Below, piece after piece: positions 24,784-33,186 of a stretch of 41,861 bases of DNA. A program made the position numbers and the translations under genes. The stretch comes from Gordonia sp. (in: high G+C Gram-positive bacteria) (lineage in GTDB: Bacteria > Actinomycetota > Actinomycetes > Mycobacteriales > Mycobacteriaceae). The notes under the pieces were generated by a model. The model did not search any database. It saw only the letters and a program-made list of their open reading frames with translations, and was not told where the DNA came from. Position 1 is the stretch's first letter. Every line of letters begins with the position of its first letter. The DNA is taken from the NCBI RefSeq assembly GCF_012515855.1, contig NZ_JAAYXO010000126.1, positions 1 through 41,861 of the forward strand, read 5' to 3'.

Positions 24784-25550
24784 TTGTCGATCACCGGATT
24801 GCTCAGGGTGCCGATGCCGTCGACGGTCACCGAGACGCGCTGGCCGCCGAGCATGGGGCCCACTCCCTCGGGCGTGCCGGTGAGGATCACGTCGCCGGGC
24901 AGCAGAGTCATCACGCGCGAGACCCACTCGACGATCTCGCCGATGCTGTGCAGCATCAACGAGGTACGGCTGGTCTGCTTGGTCTCACCGTCGAGCTCGG
25001 TCTTGATCGCGACGTCGGACGGGTCGAAGTCGGTGATGATCCACGGACCGAGCGGGCAGAAGGTGTCGTAGCCCTTGCCTCGCGTCCACTGGCCGTCGTG
25101 CGCCTGCTGATCGCGGGCGGTGACATCGTTGGCGACGGTGTAGCCCAGGAGGACGTCCTTGGCCTTGGCCGCGGGTACGTCCTTGCAGGGCCGGCCGATG
25201 ACGATGGCGAGCTCACCCTCGTAATCGACACGCTCGGACGACGGCGGCCGGACGATCGGCGCCTCGGGTCCAACGATCGAGGTATTCGGCTTCATGAAGA
25301 TGACCGGATCGGCAGGCGCCTCCCCGCCCATCTCGGCGGCGTGCGCCGCATAGTTCTTTCCGATGGCGATGATCTTGGTCGCGAGGATCGGCGCCAACAG
25401 GCGAGTCTCCGAGAGCTTCCAGGTGCGTCCGGTGAACGTCGGGGTGCCGAACGGATGCTCTGCGATCTCGCGGGCGGTCTCCTGCCCTTCGTCTCCCTCG
25501 ATGGCGACGAATGCGACGCCGTCAGGACTGGCTACACGACCCAATTTCAT
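24780..25550 (-). CDS. Fumarylacetoacetate hydrolase (FAH) family protein
   Basis: The 256-residue protein has the FAH fold: IIAIGKNYAAHAAEMG (about residues 49-64), the metal-binding VDYEGELAIVIGRPCKDV (about 97-114), GYTVANDVTARDQQ, TRGKGYDTFCPLGPWI and TGTPEGVGPM. Members act as acylpyruvate hydrolases, oxaloacetate decarboxylases or hydroxy-heptadiene-dioate isomerases. The M. tuberculosis homologue at this place is Rv2993c. The ATG at 25550 has GGAGG upstream; the open frame continues to 25850 but overlaps the divergent MFS gene. It is coupled to the downstream hydrolase and is divergent from the transporter. Confidence 0.93.
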   Translation of the reverse strand: MKLGRVASPDGVAFVAIEGDEGQETAREIAEHPFGTPTFTGRTWKLSETRLLAPILATKIIAIGKNYAAHAAEMGGEAPADPVIFMKPNTSIVGPEAPIVRPPSSERVDYEGELAIVIGRPCKDVPAAKAKDVLLGYTVANDVTARDQQAHDGQWTRGKGYDTFCPLGPWIITDFDPSDVAIKTELDGETKQTSRTSLMLHSIGEIVEWVSRVMTLLPGDVILTGTPEGVGPMLGGQRVSVTVDGIGTLSNPVIDK

Positions 25551-25657
25551 GTCCTCCAGGCTAACGCACCCTGCTGACTGTTCTATACTATGGAATCGAA
25601 ATATCACTATGTGAGAAGTCAGTCTGCATGGCGGATCACCACGCGTGAGGAGTTCCG
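25551..25657. promoter_or_regulatory. AT-rich divergent promoter region (FAH gene / MFS gene)
   Basis: The 107 bases include an unusually AT-rich core (25581-25612) with TATACT (25584-25589) as a plus-strand -10 candidate and TAGTAT on the minus strand at almost the same place. TATACTAT and ATATCACTAT flank GGAATCGAA as an imperfect inverted repeat that may bind a regulator. No regulator gene is adjacent. Confidence 0.4.
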
Positions 25658-26872
25658 ATGGCCGACCGTGTCGACAAGATCTCGAACGCCAGGCGCTGGA
25701 CGATGCTCGTGTGCTCGCTGATCGCCGCGATGACGACCACCTGTGCCACCGCGGGCGTGGCCTACGTGATCCCCGAACTTCATCGCGCGCAAGGGATGTC
25801 CCTCTCGTCTGCGGCGGTGCTCGCCGCGGTGCCCACCATCGGCCTGACACTGACGATCATCGCCTGGGGCGCGGCGCTCGACCGGTTCGGCGAGCGGCGC
25901 GTGCTGATCCTCTCGTTGCTGATCACCCTCGCCGGAACGGTGGCGACCCTCGTCGCCGCTGCCAACGGCGCAGGATTCGCCGTGCTCGCGGCAGGGCTGC
26001 TGGTCGGCGGTCTCGGCGCCGGTGCCGCCAACGGCGCCAGCGGACGAATCGTGGTCGGCTGGTTCCCCGCGAATCAGCGCGGCACCGCGATGGGCATCCG
26101 CCAGATGGCGCAGCCGTTGGGGGTCGCCGTGTGCGCGATGACCATGCCTGTGCTGGCCGACCGTTCGGGCCTCACCGCCGCCTTCGCCGTCCCGGTGGCC
26201 GTGACGGCGATCGGTCTGATCGCCGTCGTCGCCGGAGTGATCGACCCGCCGATCCCGCGCGGACCGGCAACGGCGAGGGTCGGGAACCCGTACCGAGGCA
26301 CCTCGTTCCTGCAGCGGGTGCACGGCGTGAGCGTGCTGCTGGTGATTCCCCAATCGATGCTCTGGACGTTCGTCCCCGCGTGGCTGATCGTGAGCCACGG
26401 GTGGTCGCCGGTGAGCGCCGGCGTCCTGGTGACCGTGACCCAGGTGATCGGTGCGGTCGGTCGGATCGTCGCCGGACGCGTCTCGGATGTCGTCGGCTCC
26501 CGAATGAGGCCGATCCGCGCGATCGCCGCCGCTGCGGCTGCGGGCACGGCGCTGCTCGCACTGACCGATTGGCTGGGGTCGCCGCTGGCCGCAGCCGTGA
26601 TGGTGCTGGCGACGGTGAGTTCGGTCGCCGACAACGGGCTGGCGTTCACCGCGATCGCCGAGTTCGCCGGATCGTCATGGAGCGGCCGGGCCCTCGGGGT
26701 TCAGAACACCGCCCAATACGTGGCCACGGCGGCGTGCACCCCGCTGCTGGGCGGGCTCATCGATGCCGCAGGCTACCCCGCGGCCTTCGCAATCACCGCC
26801 CTGGCACCGCTGGCCGCGATTCCACTGGTACCCCGCGATCAGTCACGCGAGGCTCAGGAGACCCCCGTCTGA
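25658..26872 (+). CDS. Major facilitator superfamily transporter
   Basis: The 404-residue protein has twelve predicted membrane helices and the MFS loop 2-3 signature region GAALDRFGERRVLI (about residues 71-84), with the second-half equivalent GRIVAGRVSDVVGSR (about 268-282). GWFPANQRGTAMGIRQMAQPLG resembles anion/organic-acid carriers of the nitrate/nitrite and sugar-acid porter type. It matches the Rv2994 position. Given the divergent FAH and hydrolase genes it may import the compound they degrade. The start ATG has GAGGAG upstream. Confidence 0.9.
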   Translation: MADRVDKISNARRWTMLVCSLIAAMTTTCATAGVAYVIPELHRAQGMSLSSAAVLAAVPTIGLTLTIIAWGAALDRFGERRVLILSLLITLAGTVATLVAAANGAGFAVLAAGLLVGGLGAGAANGASGRIVVGWFPANQRGTAMGIRQMAQPLGVAVCAMTMPVLADRSGLTAAFAVPVAVTAIGLIAVVAGVIDPPIPRGPATARVGNPYRGTSFLQRVHGVSVLLVIPQSMLWTFVPAWLIVSHGWSPVSAGVLVTVTQVIGAVGRIVAGRVSDVVGSRMRPIRAIAAAAAAGTALLALTDWLGSPLAAAVMVLATVSSVADNGLAFTAIAEFAGSSWSGRALGVQNTAQYVATAACTPLLGGLIDAAGYPAAFAITALAPLAAIPLVPRDQSREAQETPV

Positions 26873-26893
26873 GGTCGTTAATCGGACAACCGG

Positions 26894-27850
26894 TCAGCGA
26901 CGCGCCACCAGCGCGTTGAGCACACCGGCAGCCTCGGTGGCACCCTCGATCACGACCACCTCGCGGCGCTCGTCTCCGACCACCAGGAGCGCCTCGCCCG
27001 ACCGCAGAACGAAGCCGCGCGCACCCCGGAGGTCGCGGCGGCCGGTCACCCGGAAGCCCCAGCCGCCGAAGTCGCGGAGCGCATTCACCTCGACCACTTC
27101 GGCACGACGGATGTCGCTGAGCGGCATGTCGATCACCGGCCACCCGAGGCTGCCGCGCGCGTGGTAACCCTCCGCGGAGACCTCGACGCGCACCGATCCG
27201 GACACCCCGAGTGCCACCAGAGCCACCAAGACCGCCATGCCGAGCAGGTACCAACTGGCCATCATGACCCCGACGCCGCAGAGCACGGCGACCGAGATCG
27301 CGACGGTCACCAGCAGCGACGGCCCCGCCGACGCCTTGCCGCTCCACTCGGCGCGACCTTCGGTGTCCATCGGGACCTCCCCGACCGGGCGGCTGAAGTC
27401 GGTCGGCCACGGCGGGGTGACCGTGTATACCGCGCCGGCCACGGGGACCGCGAAGAGCACCCCGAGCAGCAGCGGCCAGCCGAGTGACGGTGAGGCCTCG
27501 GCCGCGTCGGCGAGGCCGCGTTGGCCGATGGTGAAGCCGAGCATGATCCCGACGATGAAGGCGACGGTGCCCGCGCCCATCGCGGACATCACGCGCGAGG
27601 TGAACGTCTCGCGGGCGAAGTACGCGGCCGCCCCACTGACTGCGGCCCCGATGACCGCGGAGACCGCAATGACGGCCATGGTCCCGCCGATCGAGGTGAA
27701 GCCGTCGGGACCGTCGGGACCGAAGTGCGTCGCGATCGGGTCGGGCAGGCTACCGCTCCAGAGCGCCAGCAGCACGCAGCCGAGGACGCCGACGAGCAGC
27801 GCGAGAACCGGACCGATGGCCCGGCGTGCATTGTCACCCATGTCGACCAC
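26894..27850 (-). CDS. Second DUF1648-type membrane protein
   Basis: The 318-residue protein has the same architecture as that encoded at 22942: a first helix (IGPVLALLVGVLGCVLLALW), then DPIATHFGPDGPDGF (DUF1648-like), several more helices, and a C-terminal soluble domain (WGFRVTGRRDLRGARGFVLR, then ERREVVVIEGATEAAGVLNAL) that aligns with the end of the first protein. It has no adjacent GntR gene. The start is GTG 27850 or ATG 27841. It lies downstream of leuB on the same strand but behind a 20-bp terminator hairpin, so it should have its own promoter. The function is unknown. Confidence 0.78.
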   Translation of the reverse strand: MVDMGDNARRAIGPVLALLVGVLGCVLLALWSGSLPDPIATHFGPDGPDGFTSIGGTMAVIAVSAVIGAAVSGAAAYFARETFTSRVMSAMGAGTVAFIVGIMLGFTIGQRGLADAAEASPSLGWPLLLGVLFAVPVAGAVYTVTPPWPTDFSRPVGEVPMDTEGRAEWSGKASAGPSLLVTVAISVAVLCGVGVMMASWYLLGMAVLVALVALGVSGSVRVEVSAEGYHARGSLGWPVIDMPLSDIRRAEVVEVNALRDFGGWGFRVTGRRDLRGARGFVLRSGEALLVVGDERREVVVIEGATEAAGVLNALVARR

Positions 27851-27889
27851 CGTAACGGCACCGGCCAGGAGCGCTCCAATCGCCGCGAA

Positions 27890-27933
27890 CGACGAACCCC
27901 GGGCGGCCTGTGCAGGCTGCCCGGGGTTCGTCG
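27890..27933 (-). terminator. Terminator downstream of leuB
   Basis: A 20-bp stem (27890-27909 with 27914-27933, one G-T wobble) closes a GTGC loop. It lies 24 bases after the leuB stop on the minus strand and insulates the DUF1648 gene from serA-leuB. Confidence 0.85.
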
Positions 27934-27957
27934 ATACTCGATGACCCGAGGGTCGGA

Positions 27958-28983
27958 CTAGACGAGCGCCAGAATCTGGTCGCCGACCTCGGTGGTCGAA
28001 CCACGCTTGTCGCCGCGCTGCGCGACGGACGTTGCGACGGCCTTCTCCACCCGAGCGGCGCCCTCCTCGTCACCGAGGTGACGCAGCAGGAGGCTGACCG
28101 AAAGGATCGCGGCGGTCGGATCGGCGATGTTCTGGCCGGCGATGTCCGGCGCACTGCCGTGGACCGGTTCGAACATCGACGGATTGTTCCGGGTGGCGTC
28201 GATGTTGCCCGACGCGGCCAGGCCGATACCGCCGGACACTGCGGCCGCGAGGTCGGTGATGATGTCGCCGAACAGGTTGTCGGTGACGATAACGTCGAAG
28301 CGACCGGGATCGGTGACCATGTAGATGGTCGCGGCGTCCACGTGGATGTAGTCGGTGACCACGTCCGGGAACTCCTGGCCGATCTCCTCCACCGCGCGGG
28401 TCCACATGCCGCCGGCAAAGCTCAGCACATTGTTCTTGTGGACCAGCGTCAGCTTCTTGCCGCGAGACTGCGCGCGTGCGAAGGCGTCGCGGATCACGCG
28501 CTCGATGCCGAAGCGGGTGTTGACGCTGACCTCGGTGGCCACCTCGTGCGGGGTGCCGACGCGGATGGCGCCGCCGTTGCCGGTGTACGGGCCCTCGGTG
28601 CCCTCGCGAACGACGATGAAGTCGATCTTGGGCTGGCCTGCCAACGGCGACTCGACTCCGTCGAACAGCACCGACGGGCGCAGGTTGACGTGGTGGTCGA
28701 GAATGAAACGCAGCTTCAGCAGGAAGCCGCGCTCCAGTGTTCCGGACGGCACCGACGGATCGCCGATGGCACCGAGGAGGATCGCGTCGTGCTCGCGCAG
28801 CGACGCGACGTCCTCGTCGGTCAGCAGTTCGCCGGTGGCGTGGTAGCGACGGGCGCCGAAGTCGTACTCGGTGGTCTCGACGTCGGGGTGCAGCTTGCGC
28901 AGGACGCGGAGCGCCTGCTCCACGACCTCGGGGCCGATGCCGTCGCCCGGGATCACTGCGAGCTTCATGGGAGTGGAGGTCAC
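27958..28983 (-). CDS. leuB: 3-isopropylmalate dehydrogenase
   Basis: LeuB oxidatively decarboxylates 3-isopropylmalate, the third leucine-specific step after LeuCD. The 341-residue protein has [15 protein letters not shown] at the N-terminus, the substrate-binding [29 protein letters not shown], the metal-binding [20 protein letters not shown] (about residues 229-248) and [22 protein letters not shown] at 28983 overlaps the serA stop (GTGA), and AGGTGG lies eight bases upstream of it; an ATG at 28968 is the alternative. It is co-transcribed with serA and followed by a terminator. Confidence 0.97.
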   Translation of the reverse strand: MTSTPMKLAVIPGDGIGPEVVEQALRVLRKLHPDVETTEYDFGARRYHATGELLTDEDVASLREHDAILLGAIGDPSVPSGTLERGFLLKLRFILDHHVNLRPSVLFDGVESPLAGQPKIDFIVVREGTEGPYTGNGGAIRVGTPHEVATEVSVNTRFGIERVIRDAFARAQSRGKKLTLVHKNNVLSFAGGMWTRAVEEIGQEFPDVVTDYIHVDAATIYMVTDPGRFDVIVTDNLFGDIITDLAAAVSGGIGLAASGNIDATRNNPSMFEPVHGSAPDIAGQNIADPTAAILSVSLLLRHLGDEEGAARVEKAVATSVAQRGDKRGSTTEVGDQILALV

Positions 28984-30575
28984 GACAGGTCCACCTGCTT
29001 AATGTGGGTGGCCGAGACGGCATCGCTGACCGCGTCGACGAGCTCGTCGGCCAGTTCGCGGTCCAGGCGCAGGATCATCGTCGCGCCGTCGCCGTCGACG
29101 TCCTGGGCCAGAGCTGCGGCGACGATGTCGACGCCCGCGTTGCCGAGGACGGTACCGATCTTGCCCAGCGAGCCGGGCTGGTCGGTGTAGCTGACCAACA
29201 GGTTGCGCCCCTCGGCGCGGAGGTCGAAGTTGCGACCGTTGATGTTCACGATCTTCTGGACCTGCTTGGGTCCGGTCAGGGTGCCTGCGACGTTGACGAT
29301 GCTTCCGTCGGCGAAGAACGCGCGCACATCCACCTGGCTGCGGTGGTTGGGGCTCTCGGTCTCGGTGACGACCTCGTGGGTGACGCCGCGCTCGCCTGCG
29401 ACGGCGGGCGCGTTGACGAAGGTGATCGGCTCGTCGACCACGGCCGAGAACAGACCACGCAGGGCCGACAGGCCGAGCACGTCGACCGGGCTCGCGGACA
29501 GTTCGCCGCTGACCTCGATGGTGAGGTTGGTGGGCATGCCGTCGGCGACCACACCGGCCATCACGCCGAGCTTGCGTGCCAGTTCGAGCCACGGTGCGAC
29601 CTCGTCGTCGACGGGTCCACCGGTGATGTTGACGGCGTCGGGGACGAAGTGCCCGGCCAGTGCCAGCTTCACGCTCGCTGCCACGTCGGTGCCCGCGCGG
29701 TCCTGGGCCTCTGCGGTCGAGGCGCCGAGGTGCGGGGTCACGACGACCTCGGGCAGCTCGAACAGCGGCGAGTCGGTGCAGGGCTCGGTGTCGAAGACGT
29801 CGAGGCCCGCACCGCGGACCTTGCCTGCCTTGATGGCGTCGGCGAGCGCCTGCTCGTCGATCAGACCGCCGCGGGCGGCGTTGACGATGATGACGCCGTC
29901 CTTGACCTTGGCCAGCTGCTCGGCGCCGATGAGACCCGCGGTCTCCTTGGTCTTGGGCAGGTGGATGGTGATGAAGTCCGAGCGCTCGAGGAGCTCGTCG
30001 AGGCTCACCAGCTCGATGCCGAGCTGAGCGGCGCGCGCGGCGGAGGCGTAGGGGTCGTACGCGATGATCTTGGCTTCGAAAGCGGCCAGACGCTGTGCGA
30101 CGAGCTGGCCGATCCGGCCGAGGCCGATGACGCCCGCGGTCTTGTCGAAGAGCTCGACGCCCGAGAACGACGAGCGCTTCCAGGTGTGCTCCTTGAGCGT
30201 CGCGTCGGCGGCGGGCACCTGGCGTGCGGCCGACATCAGCAGGGCGATGGCGTGCTCGGCGGCCGAGTGGATGTTGGAGGTCGGCGCATTGACGACCATG
30301 ACGCCGCGCTCGGTGGCCGCGGGCACGTCGACGTTGTCGAGGCCGACGCCCGCGCGGGCGATGATCTTCAGGTTCGAGCCCGCATCGAGGACCTCTGCGT
30401 CAACGGTGGTCGCCGAGCGGACGAGGATCGCGTCGGCGTCGACGACGGCTTCCAGGAGCTTCGGACGATCGGGGCCGTCGACCCACCGTACTTCGACCTC
30501 GGAGCCGAGGGCTTCGACGGTCGACGGGGCGAGCTTGTCAGCAATGAGGACGACTGGACGGCCGCTTTCGGTCAC
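28980..30575 (-). CDS. serA: D-3-phosphoglycerate dehydrogenase (type with ASB and ACT domains)
   Basis: SerA oxidises 3-phosphoglycerate to begin serine synthesis. The 531-residue protein is the long actinobacterial form: catalytic and NAD domains ([20 protein letters not shown] at about residues 146-165; catalytic His in [16 protein letters not shown], about 280), an allosteric-substrate-binding domain (about 320-450) and a C-terminal ACT domain ([20 protein letters not shown]) that binds serine for feedback control. The GTG at 30575 has GGAG upstream; the frame is open further to 30701 but not SerA-like. The stop overlaps the leuB start. The palindrome GTGCGCTGCGCAC at 30642-30654 lies upstream and may be regulatory. 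Confidence 0.97.
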   Translation of the reverse strand: MTESGRPVVLIADKLAPSTVEALGSEVEVRWVDGPDRPKLLEAVVDADAILVRSATTVDAEVLDAGSNLKIIARAGVGLDNVDVPAATERGVMVVNAPTSNIHSAAEHAIALLMSAARQVPAADATLKEHTWKRSSFSGVELFDKTAGVIGLGRIGQLVAQRLAAFEAKIIAYDPYASAARAAQLGIELVSLDELLERSDFITIHLPKTKETAGLIGAEQLAKVKDGVIIVNAARGGLIDEQALADAIKAGKVRGAGLDVFDTEPCTDSPLFELPEVVVTPHLGASTAEAQDRAGTDVAASVKLALAGHFVPDAVNITGGPVDDEVAPWLELARKLGVMAGVVADGMPTNLTIEVSGELSASPVDVLGLSALRGLFSAVVDEPITFVNAPAVAGERGVTHEVVTETESPNHRSQVDVRAFFADGSIVNVAGTLTGPKQVQKIVNINGRNFDLRAEGRNLLVSYTDQPGSLGKIGTVLGNAGVDIVAAALAQDVDGDGATMILRLDRELADELVDAVSDAVSATHIKQVDLS

Positions 30576-30761
30576 AACTTCTCCACGTTCTAACGACGAA
30601 AGGTGCCAGGGCCGACACCTAGGACTTGCAAGAACATGGTAGTGCGCTGCGCACCGGCAAGCACACCCGACCTCGGCCGAATGTGGTTTCGGACACTCCA
30701 CACGGTAGATTGCTCACGATGTCTCATTTTCGTCACAACATCTGTCGCACCTGACGTGATG

Positions 30762-30791
30762 TTGAGGGTCGCTCATGAGTCCACCTAAGGT
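30762..30791 (+). promoter_or_regulatory. Promoter of the secreted-protease gene
   Basis: TTGAGG (30762-30767) and TAAGGT (30786-30791) are spaced by 18 bases, giving a start near 30798 and a leader of about 48 bases with the ribosome binding site GCGGAG at 30834-30839. Confidence 0.5.
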
Positions 30792-30845
30792 AGGCACGTC
30801 GTTGCACAATGGCGCGGCCCTGAAATGAACGAAGCGGAGATGCAC

Positions 30846-31511
30846 ATGAAGAAGTTGACGGTGCTGCTCGCGGTAGTCGCCGCCGGGCTGTTGTCCCTGA
30901 TGGGAGTCGGCGCAGCCGACGCAGCACCCAAGGTTCCGCTGGGTGGCGGATCCGGAATCCTCGTCCTCAAGGGCGGGAACAGTGCAGCTGCGTGCACCGT
31001 GACGTCCGTCGGTCGTCCGACCACCGGCCCGAACCGCGGTCAGCTGATCGCGATCACCGCTGGTCATTGCGGCAAGCCCGGCCAGCGCGTGGTCTCCGAG
31101 CGCTTCCAGAGCCGCGGCGACATCGGTCGCATCGCGTACAGCGCATCGGATATCGATCTCGCGGTCATCGAGCTGAACGACAACGTCGCCCCCCTGCGTA
31201 CGGTCCGCGGCGTCACGATCCGCAAGGTGAACACCACGCCGGTGCAGTTCCCCACCGTCCTCTGCAAGCAGGGGCGCACCACCGGTAACACCTGCGGTGT
31301 CACCTGGTTCTCGGACGGCACCTCGCACTTCAGCCAGATGTGCGTCGTCGAAGGCGACTCGGGCAGCCCGGTCGTGGTCGGCGATCAGTTGGTCGGCATG
31401 GTGAACGCGTACTACTTCCTCTCGTGCCTCGGTCCGGAGACCGGCACCAACGCCAAGACGATCATGAACCGTCTCAACCGGATCGGCTACAACAACTTCA
31501 AGCCGGTCTAG
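30846..31511 (+). CDS. Secreted trypsin-like serine protease (S1 family)
   Basis: The 221-residue protein has a Sec signal peptide (MKKLTVLLAVVAAGLLSLMG, cleavage expected near ADA/APK, about residue 27) and a chymotrypsin-like domain with a complete triad: His74 in ITAGHCG, Asp104 in SDIDLAVIEL and Ser172 in EGDSGSPVVV. Six cysteines (ACTV, GHC, LCKQ, TCGV, MCVV, SCLG) allow three disulfides. Unlike alpha-lytic-type enzymes it has almost no pro-region. I chose the ATG at 30846, six bases after GCGGAG; in-frame ATGs at 30825 and 30840 are less likely. The substrate is unknown. It is followed by a bidirectional terminator. Confidence 0.9.
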   Translation: MKKLTVLLAVVAAGLLSLMGVGAADAAPKVPLGGGSGILVLKGGNSAAACTVTSVGRPTTGPNRGQLIAITAGHCGKPGQRVVSERFQSRGDIGRIAYSASDIDLAVIELNDNVAPLRTVRGVTIRKVNTTPVQFPTVLCKQGRTTGNTCGVTWFSDGTSHFSQMCVVEGDSGSPVVVGDQLVGMVNAYYFLSCLGPETGTNAKTIMNRLNRIGYNNFKPV

Positions 31512-31541
31512 TTCGACCGGAAACCGAAGCCATAGCGCACA

Positions 31542-31579
31542 GAGGTCGGGCCCCGAGATTAGTCTCGGGGCCCGACCTC
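31542..31579. terminator. Bidirectional terminator
   Basis: A perfect 17-bp stem, GAGGTCGGGCCCCGAGA (31542-31558) with its complement at 31563-31579, closes a TTAG loop. It lies between the protease stop and the convergent SRPBCC gene stop. A small CCGGTC/GACCGG repeat (31503-31520) overlaps the protease stop. Confidence 0.88.
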
Positions 31580-31611
31580 ATCGTCGTGAACTCTTGTCGT
31601 GAACCGCTCGG

Positions 31612-32061
31612 CTAGCTCGCGGGTGCGCCCTCGACGGCCGCACGCAGCGCGCTCTCGGTGTGCTTGACCGCCTGTCCGACCACCGGTTCGATCAGCGAGC
31701 CGAGTGCGCGACCGGCCAGACCGCCGGGGAGACGGTAGTCGAAGTTGACGTCGACCACCGTCAGCCCGCCCTCCCCGTCGGTGAACCGCCAACCGGTCTC
31801 GACGTCGAAGCCGGCGATCGATCTCAGGACCACGATCTCGTTCTCCACCCACTCGGTCACCCGCAGCGTGGATTTGAGGCTCTTGGGCCCGATCTTCATG
31901 CAGGCGTCGTAGGTAGCACCCAGCCCGGACACGTGGTCCGTGACCGGCCTGAAGTGCGTGACTCCGAACATCCAGTCCGGGACGCTGCGGTAGTCCTCCA
32001 CATAGGCGAAGACGGCGTGGCGCAACGCCTCGGTGGTCACGGTCTGGCGAACTCCCGGCAT
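31612..32061 (-). CDS. SRPBCC-family protein 1 (polyketide cyclase/START-like)
   Basis: The 149-residue soluble protein has the SRPBCC helix-grip layout: VFAYVEDYRSVPDWMFGVTH (about residues 17-36), a run of beta strands (STLRVTEWVENEIVVLRS, GWRFTDGEGGLTVVDVNFDY) and a long C-terminal helix (GSLIEPVVGQAVKHTESALR). The fold binds hydrophobic ligands in a deep pocket. It resembles the protein encoded at 32618 closely (shared FAYV-DYR-VPD-MFGV, LPGGL-G--LG-LI-P, VKHTE), so the two are paralogues. The ligand and partners are unknown. It is divergent from the small membrane-protein gene. Confidence 0.85.
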   Translation of the reverse strand: MPGVRQTVTTEALRHAVFAYVEDYRSVPDWMFGVTHFRPVTDHVSGLGATYDACMKIGPKSLKSTLRVTEWVENEIVVLRSIAGFDVETGWRFTDGEGGLTVVDVNFDYRLPGGLAGRALGSLIEPVVGQAVKHTESALRAAVEGAPAS

Positions 32062-32269
32062 GAGGACTCCTGGGGGCGATGGGTCGGCGATACGGAATCA
32101 GATACACCTCTGTTCCCGATGTTGTCCCAACCACAATGCCATGGACCGATGGCAAGGTCGGCGAGGCCCCGCCTCTCGGCCCTGTCGTCGTTCAGCGAAC
32201 CGACAGCAACCATCGCGCCGACTACCGTCAGCCTGGTCAACGTCAGCTTGATAGGAGAATGGCAGCAGC

Positions 32270-32614
32270 ATGTCCCACCCGCAGTCGCCCTACGGCAACC
32301 AGCCCGCGAACGTCGGCCCCTACGGCGCACCGCCTCCCTTCGCGCAGCAGCCGCCGCAGGGACACAGTCCCGTGTACACAGCCGTCTTCCGCAAGCAGAC
32401 CGGCATGGTGTTCCTCGCGCAGACCACACGCGTCCAGACCACCGGAACGTATCCGGAGGTCCGATCAGCGTTCTGGCAGGCGCAGACGCACTGCCTCCTG
32501 CTCGGCTGGTGGGGTGTGCTCTCACTGCTGCTCTACAACTGGGTGTCGCTTGGGCAGAACATGAGCACGGTGTCGCGCATCAAGAAAGAGGCGCGCGCCA
32601 ACGGCGAACTCTAG
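32270..32614 (+). CDS. Small proline-rich membrane protein, unknown function
   Basis: This 114-residue protein has a Pro/Gln/Tyr-rich, probably disordered cytoplasmic N-terminus (residues 1-33, SPYGNQPANVGPYGAPPPFA), a short beta-like part (VYTAVFRKQTGMVFLAQTTR), a single hydrophobic stretch (about 74-93, THCLLLGWWGVLSLLLYNWV) and a basic C-terminus (RIKKEARANG). I do not recognise a named family. AGGAG lies 12 bases before the ATG, a long spacing. It sits between two convergent/divergent SRPBCC genes: 3 bases separate its stop from the stop of SRPBCC 2. Confidence 0.7.
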   Translation: MSHPQSPYGNQPANVGPYGAPPPFAQQPPQGHSPVYTAVFRKQTGMVFLAQTTRVQTTGTYPEVRSAFWQAQTHCLLLGWWGVLSLLLYNWVSLGQNMSTVSRIKKEARANGEL

Positions 32615-32617
32615 CCG

Positions 32618-33058
32618 TCAGGCCTCGAGCGCGGCCCGGATCTTGTTCTCGGTGTGCTTGACCCCCTGCTCGGCGAACGGACCGATGAGGCCGCCCAGCA
32701 CCTTGCCGGTGAGTCCGCCGGGCAGCGTGTAACCGAAGCGCACCGTCAGCAACGTGGTCCCGGGCTGGTCGCCGTCGGCGAAGCGCCACTCGCTGTCCGC
32801 ACCGAAGCCCTTGACCGATTCGAGCTTGATGACCTCGCCCTCCGCCCACTCGGTGCAGCGGACCGTCGATGTCAGTTCCTTGGGCCCCACCTTGATGGCC
32901 GTCTCGAACTCGGAGCCGAGACCGTGATCGACGTCGGTGGTCGGCGTGAACCGGCCGACGCCGAACATGTAGTCGGGCACGTTGCGGTAGTCGTCGACGT
33001 AGGCGAAGACTTTCTCGCGCGCGCTGTTGATGACTGCTTCGTGCTGCACTTCGCCCAT
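32618..33058 (-). CDS. SRPBCC-family protein 2
   Basis: The 146-residue paralogue of the protein encoded at 31612 has VFAYVDDYRNVPDYMFGVGR near the start, SEWRFADGDQPGTTLLTVRF in the middle and GGLIGPFAEQGVKHTENKIR in the last helix. Most differences fall in the strands that line the pocket, so the ligand may differ. It is transcribed after the DUF2993-like gene (gap 128 bases) and convergent with the small membrane-protein gene. Confidence 0.85.
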   Translation of the reverse strand: MGEVQHEAVINSAREKVFAYVDDYRNVPDYMFGVGRFTPTTDVDHGLGSEFETAIKVGPKELTSTVRCTEWAEGEVIKLESVKGFGADSEWRFADGDQPGTTLLTVRFGYTLPGGLTGKVLGGLIGPFAEQGVKHTENKIRAALEA

Positions 33059-33186
33059 CGACTGATCCCCATGTCTTCACGTCGGCGGGCCTGCCCCGCC
33101 GGAACTCTGAGCAGAATCGTAACCGAGGGCGCGATCTCACTGAGCACGCAAGTCCGCTCGTGTCGGCCGGGTCCGAGAGTGCCCGG

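Noticed and set aside
30642-30654. GTGCGCTGCGCAC palindrome as a defined serA operator
   Set aside because: It is perfect but short and GC-rich; no regulator gene or second copy supports it, so it is only mentioned under serA.
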